Assembly: GCA_963777165.1 (NCBI GenBank)
Contig: CAVZPO010000010.1
Location: 1-64,000, forward strand
Origin: DYJB01 sp963777165
Lineage (GTDB): Bacteria; Chloroflexota; Anaerolineae; Anaerolineales; E44-bin32
Length of the DNA stretch: 64,000 nt
Reading direction: 5' to 3'
Part shown: piece by piece, positions 35,617 to 46,474 of the stretch
Position numbering within the stretch: the first letter of the stretch is position 1
Layout of the letters: every line of letters starts with the position of its first letter
Program-made: the position numbers and the translations under genes
Notes under the pieces: model-generated
Database searches by the model: none
What the model saw: the letters and a program-made list of their open reading frames with translations, nothing else
What the model was told of the DNA's origin: nothing

Positions 35617-36525
35617 ATGATGCATGACCTGATCATCCTGGGCGGAGGCCCGGCCGGCCTGACGGCCACCATCTACGCGCTGCGCAAGCGCCTGGACGTC
35701 CTGCTCATCACCCGCGACCTCGGCGGCAAGACCAACTACCGCCTGCAGTTGCCGTTCGTCGAGAAGCACCTGGTCATCACCGGCGAGGAGGTCGTCAGCC
35801 GATTCGCCAATGAAATCGAGTACCTCGAGTTCGCCCGCGTGCTCGACAAGGCCGTCAAGGTCACCAAGACGGCCAAGGGGTTCCAGGTCGAAACGCGCGG
35901 CGGGGAGACCTACGAGGCCAAGGCGCTGATCATCGCCACCGGGGCGCTGGGCCAGCGTCTGCAGGTGCCTGGCGAACAGGAGTACATGATGCGCGGCCTG
36001 TGCTACAGCGCCGTGTCGTACGCGCCGCTGTTCATCGAACGCCAGACCGCCGTCATCGGCGACGGCGCGCTGGCCCTGCGATCGACCGCCGAGCTGGCGC
36101 GCATCGCCGCCAAGGTCACCCTGGTGGCGCCGACCCACGGCGAGCTCGATACGCCGATGGGCCGCCGGGTGCTGGCCTCCAAGAACGTGCAAGTGCTGGA
36201 GGGCTACCAGGTGCAGGCGGTCAAGGGCGACGAGTATGCCCGGCGGATCGTGATCGCCAAGGACGGGAAGAGCCGCGAGCTGGAAGCCGACGCGTTCTTC
36301 GTCGAGCTCGACCTGGTGCCCCAGTCGGAAATCGTCGGCAGCCTGGTGGAGCTCGACGGGGGAAAGCGCATCAAGGTCGACGCCCGCAACCGCACCTCGG
36401 CGGAGGGCGTCTTCGCCGCCGGCGACGTCACGGATGTGATCTCGGAGCAGGTGCTGATCTCGGTCGGCGAGGGTGCCAAGGCGGCTCTGGCCGCTTACGA
36501 GTACCTGCTGCAACGGGCCGACTGA
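35617..36525 (+). CDS. Thioredoxin-reductase-like FAD/NAD(P) oxidoreductase without the redox CxxC
   Basis: A 302-residue two-dinucleotide-binding flavoprotein. Seen: FAD site IILGGGPAGLTATIYALRKR, ALIIATGA, NAD(P) site AVIGDGALALRSTAELAR and the closing EGVFAAGDVTDV. In thioredoxin reductase the centre holds CATC; here the matching place reads GLCYSAVSYAP with one Cys, so a dithiol relay to thioredoxin is not possible. More likely a ferredoxin- or flavin-linked reductase. It follows malic enzyme by 24 bases and ends at a hairpin. Confidence 0.82.
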   Translation: MMHDLIILGGGPAGLTATIYALRKRLDVLLITRDLGGKTNYRLQLPFVEKHLVITGEEVVSRFANEIEYLEFARVLDKAVKVTKTAKGFQVETRGGETYEAKALIIATGALGQRLQVPGEQEYMMRGLCYSAVSYAPLFIERQTAVIGDGALALRSTAELARIAAKVTLVAPTHGELDTPMGRRVLASKNVQVLEGYQVQAVKGDEYARRIVIAKDGKSRELEADAFFVELDLVPQSEIVGSLVELDGGKRIKVDARNRTSAEGVFAAGDVTDVISEQVLISVGEGAKAALAAYEYLLQRAD

Positions 36526-36535
36526 GCGATCCCAC

Positions 36536-36572
36536 GCCGACGCGGGCGGGCGGAGCGCCTGCCCGCGTCGGC
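36536..36572 (+). terminator. Hairpin after the TrxR-like gene
   Basis: GCCGACGCGGGC and GCCCGCGTCGGC pair perfectly over 12 bases around a 13-base loop. There is no T run. It falls between the TrxR-like gene and the acetyltransferase gene. Confidence 0.5.
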
Positions 36573-36593
36573 TACCGATGAGGAGCCGCAGGG

Positions 36594-37160
36594 ATGGTTA
36601 CCCAGCAAGAACTCACCTACCGTCAGCTGATCACGCTGAGAGATGGCGCCCGGGTGCTCCTCAGACCGCTGACCACCGACGACCGTCAGGCGCTGATCGA
36701 CCTGTTCACCCCGGTCTCGCCCGAGGAACGCCGCTACATGCGCCATGACGTCACCGATCCGGAGCTGGTCGGCGGCTGGGCCGACCGGCTGGACTACGAT
36801 CGCGTCTTCCCCGTCGCGGCGATGGTCGGCGACCGCATGGTGGGCGACGCCACACTGCACTTCATGGAAGGGCCGTCGAGGCATCGGGCGGAGATGCGCA
36901 TCTTCCTGGCCAAGGACTTCCGCCGCCGCGGGCTGGCGACGCGGTTGATCCAGGCGTTGATCGATCTGGCCAAGCGCCGCAGCCTGTACATGATCGAGGT
37001 CGTCAGCCCCACCGACCGCGCCTCCGACATCAAGGCCTTCCAGAATCTCGGCTTCGAGCAGGTGTCCGTCTACACCGACTACTGGATGCTGCCCGACGGC
37101 GACCTGCGCGACGTGGCGCACATGATTCTGCGCCTGCGCAGCACCTCCGACGAGTACTGA
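36594..37160 (+). CDS. GNAT-family N-acetyltransferase
   Basis: A 188-residue acetyltransferase. Seen: N-terminal part LRDGARVLLRPLTTDDRQAL, the acetyl-CoA pyrophosphate-binding motif RIFLAKDFRRRGLATRLIQ (R/Q-x-x-G-x-G/A) near residue 105 and IKAFQNLGFEQV. The ATG at 36594 is preceded by GAGGAG. The substrate is unknown. A protein acetyltransferase acting on metabolic enzymes is one possibility given its place among acetyl-CoA-producing genes, but this is speculative. Confidence 0.82.
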   Translation: MVTQQELTYRQLITLRDGARVLLRPLTTDDRQALIDLFTPVSPEERRYMRHDVTDPELVGGWADRLDYDRVFPVAAMVGDRMVGDATLHFMEGPSRHRAEMRIFLAKDFRRRGLATRLIQALIDLAKRRSLYMIEVVSPTDRASDIKAFQNLGFEQVSVYTDYWMLPDGDLRDVAHMILRLRSTSDEY

Positions 37161-37312
37161 AGTCGCAGTGGGGGGTGCGGCGTGCCTCGGTCAGGCGATG
37201 ACGGTCCACGCCCGGCCCCGGGACGGATTGCACTGGGGCGCCGCAGGCTGTTCGGACTAGGATGATGGGCGAGCCGTCAGCTGGGTCGGGCAGGCAGCTG
37301 TGAGGAGGCGGC

Positions 37313-37540
37313 TTGGAGACGGTGATCCTGGATCGGGTAGCGGCGATCGACGACATGCTGTGCGACGGCTGCCGCAAGTGCATGCTGGTCTGCACGGGCG
37401 GCATGACCTGGGCCCCCGACGAGCGCCTGGTGCTGATCGACCCCTTCCAGTGCGATGGCTGCGGCGACTGCGTGGAAGCGTGCCCGCAAGGTGCCGTGCG
37501 CATGCTGACCCGGCAGCGCGGGCTGACATGCGGGCGGTGA
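37313..37540 (+). CDS. Small 2[4Fe-4S] ferredoxin-like protein
   Basis: A 75-residue protein with two cluster motifs: LCDGCRKCMLVC (C-x2-C-x2-C-x3-C) and QCDGCGDCVEACP. The last Cys of the first motif is not followed by Pro, and the two motifs are 35 residues apart, somewhat more than in clostridial ferredoxin. The TTG start at 37313 has GGAGG upstream. It probably carries electrons for the MetV-MetF fusion or the HdrC-like protein just downstream. Confidence 0.82.
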   Translation: METVILDRVAAIDDMLCDGCRKCMLVCTGGMTWAPDERLVLIDPFQCDGCGDCVEACPQGAVRMLTRQRGLTCGR

Positions 37541-37578
37541 TCCCACGGCCGCCACGCAAACCGCCTCGCCGTCGGACC

Positions 37579-37596
37579 GGCCGCCTTCGGGCGGCC
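37579..37596. terminator. Hairpin with TTCG tetraloop after the ferredoxin gene
   Basis: GGCCGCC-TTCG-GGCGGCC is a perfect stem with a UUCG-type loop, about 40 bases past the ferredoxin stop. About 190 bases without a gene follow up to the MetV-MetF start. Confidence 0.5.
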
Positions 37597-37785
37597 TACG
37601 TTCTTCCTCCGGCCCGAATGACTTTCGGCACTACGGCCTCCCAGAGGCAAGGCCTACCATGTAGGTAGGAATTATTGGCATTCGACCCCACACGTTCGGG
37701 AAGGCGCCTACCAGGCCGCCTCAACCCGACGCTGCGGTGAGGGGTCCAAGACACAGCCGAACGACCCAGGCCCAGGAGGCGCGTC

Positions 37786-39240
37786 ATGTCGCTCTTCTCG
37801 CCCCGCCGTTACCAGCCGGCCTACTACCCCTACACCCGCGACACGTTGCCCGTGCGCGCGTTCACGACCTTCGAACGCTGGGCCAAGGGTGTGGGCTTCA
37901 GCTGCCGGATGTGCGGCAACTGCATCCTGCAGGAGACCGCCTTCATTTGCCCGATGACCTGCCCCAAGGGCGTGCGCAACGGCCCGTGCGGCGGATCGAC
38001 CCCCGAGCACTGCTACGTCGACGAAACGCGTCCGTGCACCTGGTTCAAGATCTACGAGCGCTCCGAGCGCATGGGACGCACCGCCCGCCTGCTGGAGGTC
38101 AATGCGCCGCTCGACGGGCGCAAAGTGGGACACGAGACCTGGCTGGACCTGATCCGGGTGTACCGCGACAAGGGGCATCACATCAACCCCCTCGACTTCG
38201 TCGCCAACCGCGAGCGATTCTCCGAGGCCTGGGACCGTTTCTTCTACGATGTCCGCCAACCGGACTGGTGGTTGGGCGATGACCAGTACCACGCTCCGGC
38301 CCACGCCGAGCCGGTCTCCGAGCTGGAGCGCAGCCTGCGCGCCGGCCGTTTCACGGTGACGGGCGAGATCGCCCCGCCCCTGACCGCCAACACAGACCCG
38401 ATGGTGAAGAAGGCCCGCCTGATTCACGACTACGTCGTGGCGGCCAACTTCACCGACAACGCATCGGCCACGCCTCGCATGAGCAGCCTGGCTTCGGCAG
38501 TCAAGTGCCTGGAGACCGGGCTCGAGCCGGTCCTGCAACTGGCGGCGCGCGACCGCACCCGGTATGCCATCGAGTCGGAAGTGCTCGGCGCGGCGGCGCT
38601 TGGCGTACGCAATATCCTGTGCCTGTCGGGCGACCACCTGCGCCTCGGCCCGGGGCCGACGCCCAAGCCGGATCAGAACGACATGGACGCCATCCAGGTC
38701 CTGTGGATGCTGCGGCGCATGCGCGACGAGGGCATCTACCTGGACGGGCGCGAGATGAAGACCCCACCGAAGTTCTTCCTCGGCGCGGCGGCCTCTCCTT
38801 ACGCCGCCTATCCCCGCTACGAGGCGATCCGCGAGGAGAAGAAGGTCAATGCCGGGGCGCAGTTCATCCAGACGCAGCCGGTGTTCGACTTCGGCCGCTT
38901 CACCGACTGGCTGGAAGCAGTCGACAAGCGCAACGTACTCGACAAGGTCTACATCCTGCCGGGGATCATTCCGCTCAAGAGCGCCAAGGCCGCCCATCTG
39001 ATGGCCGACGTCCCGGGCGTGGTCTTGCCGCCCGAACTCTTGAAGCGCATGGACGGCGCCAAGGACGAGAAGGAAGAAGGCGTGGCCATCGCGCTCGAGA
39101 TCATCGAGAAGCTGCGCTCCACCAAGGGGATCCACGGGCTGCACATCATGGCGGTCCACTGGGAGGAGATCGTGCCGCGGCTGATCGATGAGTCCGGGCT
39201 TCCCAAGCCGGTCCGCGAGTCTGCGGCCGTTCCGGCCTAG
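37786..39240 (+). CDS. MetV-MetF fusion: zinc/Fe-S MetV domain joined to methylenetetrahydrofolate reductase
   Basis: A 484-residue fusion. Residues about 1-150 are the MetV-type cysteine domain (CRMCGNCILQETAFICPMTC, PKGVRNGPCGGS, ETRPCTWF); residues about 180-480 are the MetF TIM barrel (VTGEIAPPLTANTD, ARDRTRYAIESEVLGA, ILCLSGDHLRLG, GAQFIQTQPVFD). It reduces methylene-THF to methyl-THF. In acetogens such as Moorella MetV and MetF are separate subunits of a complex lacking NADH-only chemistry; fusion in this order fixes their ratio. Ferredoxin and HdrC-like neighbours suggest the electron source. Intact frame, AGGAGG upstream. Confidence 0.9.
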   Translation: MSLFSPRRYQPAYYPYTRDTLPVRAFTTFERWAKGVGFSCRMCGNCILQETAFICPMTCPKGVRNGPCGGSTPEHCYVDETRPCTWFKIYERSERMGRTARLLEVNAPLDGRKVGHETWLDLIRVYRDKGHHINPLDFVANRERFSEAWDRFFYDVRQPDWWLGDDQYHAPAHAEPVSELERSLRAGRFTVTGEIAPPLTANTDPMVKKARLIHDYVVAANFTDNASATPRMSSLASAVKCLETGLEPVLQLAARDRTRYAIESEVLGAAALGVRNILCLSGDHLRLGPGPTPKPDQNDMDAIQVLWMLRRMRDEGIYLDGREMKTPPKFFLGAAASPYAAYPRYEAIREEKKVNAGAQFIQTQPVFDFGRFTDWLEAVDKRNVLDKVYILPGIIPLKSAKAAHLMADVPGVVLPPELLKRMDGAKDEKEEGVAIALEIIEKLRSTKGIHGLHIMAVHWEEIVPRLIDESGLPKPVRESAAVPA

Positions 39241-39261
39241 GGCACCTGCCGGCGGCGCCCG

Positions 39262-39642
39262 ATGACGGACGACGGTATGCAGTCTGCTGCATTGGCGCCG
39301 CGCGGCCTCCCCACCGAGTCACCTGCCAGCCCGCGCCGCGGCCCGTTGCGCGCCATCATCCTGGCCGCCACCGGCGAGGACGTGCGCCTGTGCGGCAACT
39401 GCACCAGCTGCAAGCAGTTGACCGCGCCGGGGATGGATCTGAGCCTGGGCGAGATCCTGCGCGCCGCCGCCCGCGACGATCCGCAGGTCCTCACCTGTGC
39501 TTCTCTGTGGGCCTGCGAGGACTTGATGCTGCAGCCGATCCCGTGTCAGGCCGGCCTTGCTCTGACACCCATCCTGCTCACGCTGCAGCGCGAGGCGGAG
39601 CTGCGCGGGCTCGGGCCGTCGTCCAAGGCGCCATCCCCATGA
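39262..39642 (+). CDS. HdrC-like iron-sulfur protein
   Basis: A 126-residue protein resembling heterodisulfide reductase subunit C. Seen: after a variable first 30 residues, ATGEDVRLCGNCTSCKQLT (CxxCxxC), then MDLSLGEILRAAARDD and VLTCASLWACEDL, the HdrC-like order. The full two-cluster set of eight cysteines is not present (I count about six), so it may bind one cluster. It lies 22 bases after the MetV-MetF fusion and probably relays electrons to it. Confidence 0.68.
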   Translation: MTDDGMQSAALAPRGLPTESPASPRRGPLRAIILAATGEDVRLCGNCTSCKQLTAPGMDLSLGEILRAAARDDPQVLTCASLWACEDLMLQPIPCQAGLALTPILLTLQREAELRGLGPSSKAPSP

Positions 39643-39652
39643 GGTTCTCGCA

Positions 39653-40436
39653 ATGAAGATCGCCATCACCGGAAAGGGCGGCGTCGGCAAGACCACGCTG
39701 ACCGGCCTGCTGGCCTACACCTACGCCGAGCGCGGGATGAAGGTGCTGGCCATCGATGCCGACCCGTCCCCGTGCCTGGGCGGCGCCCTCGGATTCCCCG
39801 ACGAGCTGGTGCGCAGCCTGACACCCATCGCCAGGATGGAGGAGCTGATCTACGAGCGCACCGGCGCGCAGCCGGGGACGATCGGGGGCTACTTCAAGCT
39901 CAACCCGCGCGTCGACGATATCCCCGACCGGTTCTCCGCCATGCACCGCGGGATCAAGCTCCTCGAGCTCGGGGCGGTGGAGATGGGCGGCTCGGGCTGC
40001 ATCTGCCCGGAGTCGACCATCCTGCGCACGCTGATCACCCACATCCTGCTGCGCCGCGATGAGGTCGTCTTGCTCGACATGTACGCCGGCGTCGAGCACC
40101 TCGGGCGGGCCACGGCCGACGCCGTCGACGCCATGCTGATCGTCGTCGAGCCGACGGCCCGCAGCCTGGGCACCGCCGAACAGATCAAGGGCCTGGCCGG
40201 AGACCTGAGGCTCACCCGGTTGTATCTGGTCGGGAGCAAGGTTCAGGGCGAGGACGATCGGGATTTCATCCGCCTGCATTCGCCGGCGCTGCCCGTGCTC
40301 GGCTTCTTGCCCGTCGGATCCTGGCGTGCGGGAGGCCGACCGCAGCGGTGCGCCGGTTTTCGACGCCGCACCGCTGCTGGCCGAGGCGGCGCGGGACCTG
40401 GCCGCGGCGCTCGATCGCGAGCTGCAGCCCGCTTGA
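39653..40436 (+). CDS. Second CooC-like nickel-insertion ATPase, one apparent frameshift
   Basis: About 260 residues. Deviant Walker A TGKGGVGKTTLTGLLAYT, IDADPSPCLGGALGFP, GSGCICPESTILRTL with the CxC metal pair, and LLDMYAGVEHLGRATADAV. After a net +1 break near 40316 the C-terminus reads DPGVREADRSGAPVFDAAPL, with TGA at 40434. Two CooC copies in one cluster fit one for CODH and one for ACS (AcsF); which is which cannot be told. The gene ends in a symmetric hairpin opposite hypE. Confidence 0.85.
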
Positions 40437-40510
40437 CGTTGCCGGGCGGTCGCAGGTCCGCGTGGCCCGGCCGGCCGCGTCGAATCTGCCAGGCAGTTGT
40501 CCGCAACAAG

Positions 40511-40534
40511 CCGCGCCGGCGATCGCCGGCGCGG
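40511..40534. terminator. Bidirectional hairpin between cooC2 and hypE
   Basis: A perfect 24-base palindrome: CCGCGCCGGCGA and its complement, lying between the convergent ends of the Wood-Ljungdahl and hyp operons. There are no long T runs; it is symmetrical, so it may serve both directions. Confidence 0.6.
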
Positions 40535-40586
40535 AGGATTCCATCCCAAACCCGATGCTCCACTAAGGCGAAGCAGCAGGCTCGGC

Positions 40587-41656
40587 TCAGCAGATGCGAG
40601 GCAGCATCTCCCCCGCCAGCATGTCGACCAGACGGGTTCCGCCGATGGCGGTCTTGATCAGCACCTTGCCTTCAGGCTTGGGGACGACCCGCCCGATCGC
40701 ACACGCCTCTTCGCCGTAGCGCGTGCCCCGCAGCGCGGCCAGCGCCGCGTCGGCTTCCGCCGCCTCGACGATCACCACCAGCTTGCCCTCATTGGCGACG
40801 TAGAGCGCGTCCATCCCCAGCAGTTCGCAGGCGGCCTGCACCGATGGGCGAACCGGGATGGCGGTTTCCTGCAGCTCGATGCCCACCGCACTCTGTCGGG
40901 CAATCTCGTTCAGCGTCGTCGCCAGGCCGCCGCGCGTCGGATCGCGCAGCACGTGCACCCCGCGACAGGCAGCGTACAGCGCTTCCACCAACCCACCCAA
41001 AGGAGCGATGTCCGACCGGATGTCGCTCGCCAGGCCGAGCTCGCCGCGCGCCTCGAGCACCGCCATCCCGTGATCCCCCACCGGGCCGGAGACCAGGACG
41101 ACGTCTCCCGGCCGCGCGTGCCGCCCACTCGGATCGCGCCCGTCCGGCACCCAGCCGACGCCGGCGGTGGAGATGAACAGTCCGTCCGCCTTGCCGCGTT
41201 CGGCGACCTTCGTGTCGCCGGCCACCAGCGTCACGCCGGCCTCTTCCGCCGCAGCCCGCATCGACTCGATCACGCGATCGAGAGTCGCCAACGGTAAGCC
41301 CTCCTCCAGGATGAAGGAGGCCGTCAGCCACAGCGGGCGCGCGCCCATCACAACCAGGTCGTTGACCGTGCCGCACACCGCCAGCCGGCCGATGTCGCCT
41401 CCGGCGAAGAACAGCGGCGCCACGATATGGGCATCGGTGGTGAAGGCCAACCGGCCTTTGCCTTCCGGGAGCGCCAGCACCGCGGCGTCGTCTCCTTGCT
41501 CCAGCGACGGGTTCGACAACACGGACCGGAAGTGCCGGGCCACCAGGTCGTGCGTCATCTGGCCGCCGCTCCCGTGTCCGAGGACGACGGTCACGTCCTG
41601 CGCCAGCGGGCGCGGGCAGACGGCGCCTTCCATCGGCGAGGTCTTGTTGGGTGCGC

Positions 41657-41660
<4 letters not shown>
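40587..41660 (-). CDS. hypE: Hydrogenase maturation carbamoyl dehydratase HypE
   Basis: A 357-residue PurM/AIR-synthase-fold protein that dehydrates the thiocarbamate on its C-terminal Cys to thiocyanate for the CN ligand of NiFe hydrogenase. Seen: VVLGHGSGGQMTHDLV, QGDDAAVLALPEGKGRLAFT, GGDIGRLAVCGTVNDL, and the exact C-terminus PRIC that carries the modified Cys. I chose the ATG at 41660, overlapping the end of hypD (ATGA). Last gene of hypABFCDE. Confidence 0.95.
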
Positions 41661-42786
<1,126 letters not shown>

Positions 42787-42790
<4 letters not shown>

Positions 42791-43047
42791 TCACCGGCCT
42801 CGGCATCGGCGGACGCCGGATCGAATTCCACGATCTGGCGCAGCGTCTCGAGCGTCGCCTGCGCCTCGGACTCGCTTAGTAGGTTGAGGGCGAATCCGAC
42901 ATGCACGATGGCGTAGTCCCCGACTTTCGCCTCCGGCACGTACGTCAGGCAGGCCTCGCGCAGGACGCCGCCGAAATCCAGGCGCCCCATCGATAGGCCT
43001 TCCCGAGTGAAGATCTCGGTAATCCTGCCCGGCACCGCCAGACACAT
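42787..43047 (-). CDS. hypC: Hydrogenase maturation chaperone HypC
   Basis: An 86-residue HypC/HupF chaperone. The N-terminus MCLAVPGRI has the essential Cys2; the remaining body (VGDYAIVHVGFALNLLSE) is family-typical. It shuttles the iron fragment from HypD to the hydrogenase large subunit. Located between hypF (44-base gap) and hypD (four-base overlap). Confidence 0.95.
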
Positions 43048-43091
43048 CTTCCACCTCCCCGACTGCGGGCGTGAGAGCGCTTCCCCTCCGC

Positions 43092-45414
43092 CTAGTGCAA
43101 GCCGGCTTGCCGCGAGGCAGCCGCCACTACGGCCTGGCCGAGGGCGAGCCCCCCGTCGTTCGTCGGCACCTGCGTGTGGGTCAGGACTGTGAACCCTGCG
43201 CGGCGCAGCCGCGGGACGACCTCGCCCAGCAGCGTCAGATTCTGCCAGACCCCGCCGCTCAGGGCGACCGTGCCCACGCCGGTCTCGGTCCGCAGGTCCT
43301 CACACTTCCACTGCACCATGCCGGCCACCGCGTGGTGAAATCGAGCCGAGAGCTCGCGGCGCCGGCACGCCGGCGCGAAGATCGGCCACCAGCGCCTCGA
43401 ACAGCGGCGCAGGATCAACCGTCGCGCCAGCCCGGGCGAAGGCGTACTCCCCGGTCTCTCCCCCGTCCATCCGCCCTTCCAGCTCGATGGCCGCTTGCGC
43501 CTCGTAGTTGACCGTCTGCCGAATGCCAATCAGCGCCGCCGCGGCGTCGAACAGCCGGCCCATGCTGGACGTGACCGGAAGGCGGACGGCGCGCCCGTTG
43601 CCACCAGCCGCCAGCAGCCTCGACACCACCTGGCACGCTCCTGGATCCGAGGCTGCAACGGGAGGAAGGTCGTCCGACCATTCGATCCCGGCCTGACGCA
43701 GCCAGGCGAGCGCCAGGCGCCATGGTTCGCGAACGCAAGCCTCTCCGCCGGGCATCTCGACCGGGCGCAAGTACGCCAGGCGCTCGTAGCGCACGTAGTC
43801 TGCCAGCAGGAACTCGCCGCCCCAGATCGTCCCGTCGTCACCATAACCAGTGCCATCAAAGGCCACGCCGAGCACGGGCCGGTCGCCTGTCAGCCCATGT
43901 TCGGCCATGCAGGCCGCAATGTGAGCATGGTGGTGCTGCACACCGACCGCCGGGAGACCCTGGCGCGCGGCGCGGTCGCGCAAGTACCGGGTCGCCAGGT
44001 AGTCGGGATGCAGATCGTAGGCCAGCACCTCCAGGCGCAGCCGGAAGAGCCGCTCGAAGTGATCGATCCCTGCCTCAAACGACTGCAGCGTCTCGTAGTT
44101 CTCGAGATCGCCAATATGGTGACTGAGGAAAGCGTACTCGCCGCGCGTCACGCAGAAGGCGTTCTTGAGTTCGGCGCCCCCGGCCAGGATCGACGGCACG
44201 GGCCACGGCAGGCGGACCGGAAACGGAGCGTAGCCGCGCGAACGCCGAAGCGGATATGCTGATCCGCCGAAGGACCGGACGACCGAGTCGTCGCAGCGAG
44301 TGCGGATCGGCCGGTCGTGCAAAAGGAACGCATCCGCCAGCGTCGCCAGGCGTGTGCGGGCCTCGTCGTCGTCGGTGGCAATCGGCTCTTCGGACAGGTT
44401 TCCGCTGGTCATCACCAACGCCTGCGGGAAGCCCGGCGAGCGCTCGAACAGCAGGTGATGCAGGGGCGTGTAGGGCAGCATGATCCCCAGCGTGTCCTGC
44501 CCCGGCGCAACCTGGCGGGCGATGCCCGAGCCGGGTCGACGCGGCACGACGACCACCGGCCGAGCCGCCGATTCCAGCAGGGCGCGATCAGCCGGCGTCC
44601 ACAGGCCGTGCGCCTCGGCCGTCTGCTGATCGGCGACCATCAAGGCGAAGGCCTTGTCGACGCGCAGCTTGCGCCGGCGCAGGCGGGCGACGGCGTCCGC
44701 GTCTTGTGCATCGCACGCCAGGTGAAATCCCCCGAGTCCCTTGACGGCAACGATCCCTCCCGAGCGCAGGATCTCCCGAGCGGCGGCTAGCGCCGCCTCG
44801 CCTGCCTCGGTCGCATGCCCCGCATGTTCGAGCGAGACTCTCGGACCGCAAGTGGGACACGCGATCGGCTGCGCGTGGAAGCGGCGGTCATGCGGATCCG
44901 CGTACTCGGCGGCACACGCCGGGCACATCGGGAAGCCAGCCATCGTCGTATTCGGCCGGTCGTACGGAATGGCGGTGATGATCGTGAAGCGCGGGCCGCA
45001 GTTGGTGCAGTTGATGAACGGGTAGCGGTAGCGCCGGTCGCCGGGATCGAAGAGCTCGCGCAGACAGTCATCGCAGATCCCAACATCCGGCGAGATCGGC
45101 AGGAAGGCGCCCGCCTGGTCCTGCGACTCGAGGATGGCGAACGACTCGAAGCCCGAGGCCGCTTGAGGCTCCGCCTCCAGCCGGTCGAGGCGTGCCAGAG
45201 GCGGCGCCTCCGAACGCAGCGCCTCGACGAAACCCTGCAGGGCGGCCGGGTCGCCGTCGACCTCGACCTCCACACCCGAGGCGGTGTTTCGCACCCAGCC
45301 CGTCAGGCTCAATCGCTCGGCCAGCGCGTAGACGAACGGCCGAAAGCCGACGCCCTGGACAATGCCAGTCACGCGGACGCGCAATCCGAGCCGCTCGCCG
45401 GCGGTGTCCGTCAC
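43092..45414 (-). CDS. hypF: Carbamoyltransferase HypF, one apparent frameshift
   Basis: About 770 residues. Domains in order: acylphosphatase-like (VTGIVQGVGFRPFVYALAER, residues 10-95), double zinc finger (CDDCLREL, CTNCGPRF, CPACAAEY, CPTCG), YrdC-like (GGIVAVKGLGGFHLACDA) and Kae1-like carbamoyltransferase (QHHHAHIAACMAEHG, FDGTGYGDDGTIWGGE). A net +1 break near 43357 precedes the last 90 residues (GTVALSGGVWQNLTLLGE). The start is GTG 45414 overlapping hypB. It makes HypE thiocarbamate from carbamoyl phosphate. Confidence 0.93.
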
Positions 45415-46094
45415 CCCGGTCTCCCTGCCCCCAAGCGCTGCGCCGCGGCCACGGCCGCCTGCACCCAATCCAGCCAGGCCGGCAGACCCTCGCCGGTCCG
45501 ACAGGAAACCTCGAACGTGCGCACCCCGGGGTTGAGCATCTCCACGCCCTGACGGAAGCGCGGCATGTTGAAATCGACGTACGGCAGCAGGTCGATCTTG
45601 TTGACCAGCAGCACATCGACGCCGCGATAGATGCCGGGGTACTTGAAGGGCTTGTCATCGCCTTCGGGGACCGAAGCGATCAGCACGCTGAAGTGAGTCC
45701 CCAGGCGGAACGACGCCGGGCAAACCAGGTTGCCGACGTTCTCGACGATCAGCAGGTCGAGTGCCGTCAGGTCGAGCTGGTGCAGCGCGCCCTGGACCAT
45801 GACGGCGTCGAGATGGCATTCGCCGCCGGTGTTGATCTGGACCGCCGTGGCCCCGGCGGCCGCAGCGCGATCGGCGTCCAGGCTGGTGGCGATATCGCCG
45901 TCGATCACCGCCAGTCGCAGGCTCCCGGAGAGCCCCCGGACGGTGTGTTCGATAAGGGAGGTCTTGCCGGCGCCGGGCGAGGCCATCAGGTTGAGGCCCA
46001 GCACGCGGTGCGCGTCGAGCGCGGCGCGATTCTCATCCGCCAGCCGGTCATTGGCGCCCAGGATGTTCTCCACCACCGCAACGCGTTGGGGCAC
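45411..46094 (-). CDS. hypB: Nickel-insertion GTPase HypB
   Basis: A 227-residue SIMIBI GTPase. Seen: P-loop LMASPGAGKTSLIEHT, GDIATSLDADR, the metal site GGECHLDAVMV, ENVGNLVCPASF and NKIDLLPYVDF. The poly-His and N-terminal CxxCGC nickel-storage regions of some HypBs are absent. The start is GTG 46094, just after the hypA stop; a longer frame upstream would overlap hypA entirely. With HypA it delivers Ni to hydrogenase. Confidence 0.94.
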   Translation of the reverse strand: MPQRVAVVENILGANDRLADENRAALDAHRVLGLNLMASPGAGKTSLIEHTVRGLSGSLRLAVIDGDIATSLDADRAAAAGATAVQINTGGECHLDAVMVQGALHQLDLTALDLLIVENVGNLVCPASFRLGTHFSVLIASVPEGDDKPFKYPGIYRGVDVLLVNKIDLLPYVDFNMPRFRQGVEMLNPGVRTFEVSCRTGEGLPAWLDWVQAAVAAAQRLGAGRPG

Positions 46095-46096
46095 GG

Positions 46097-46474
46097 TCAG
46101 CCTCCCGCAGCCTCGGGCGGCCGCACGCCGTCCGGGTCGACCTCGATCGATTCCACGGAGAACTCCTCGCCGGCGATCACGCGCACCTGCTGGCTGGCAC
46201 AAGCCGGGCAGGCCCACGTTTCCGGCGGCGGTGCGAACTCGTGGGCGCAGGCCTGGCATTGAAAGCGCGCCGGCACGCGGCGGAAGTCCAAGCGCGCCCC
46301 CTCGGCGGGCGTGCCGCGGGCGACCATGTCCCAGTAGAACGCGACCGAGTCATCGACGATCGAAGACAACTGCCCAATGACCAGGTGGATCTCGACCACG
46401 CGCGGCGCGCCAGCCTGGCGCGCGTGGCGCAGGACGATCTCCAACATGCTCTGGGTGATTGCCAGCTCGTGCAT
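46097..46474 (-). CDS. hypA: Nickel metallochaperone HypA
   Basis: A 125-residue HypA. MHELAITQSML supplies the nickel-binding His2 and Glu3; the zinc domain has CQACAHEF and CPACAS (two CxxC). First gene of the minus-strand hypABFCDE operon; a promoter lies 60-90 bases upstream. Confidence 0.95.
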   Translation of the reverse strand: MHELAITQSMLEIVLRHARQAGAPRVVEIHLVIGQLSSIVDDSVAFYWDMVARGTPAEGARLDFRRVPARFQCQACAHEFAPPPETWACPACASQQVRVIAGEEFSVESIEVDPDGVRPPEAAGG

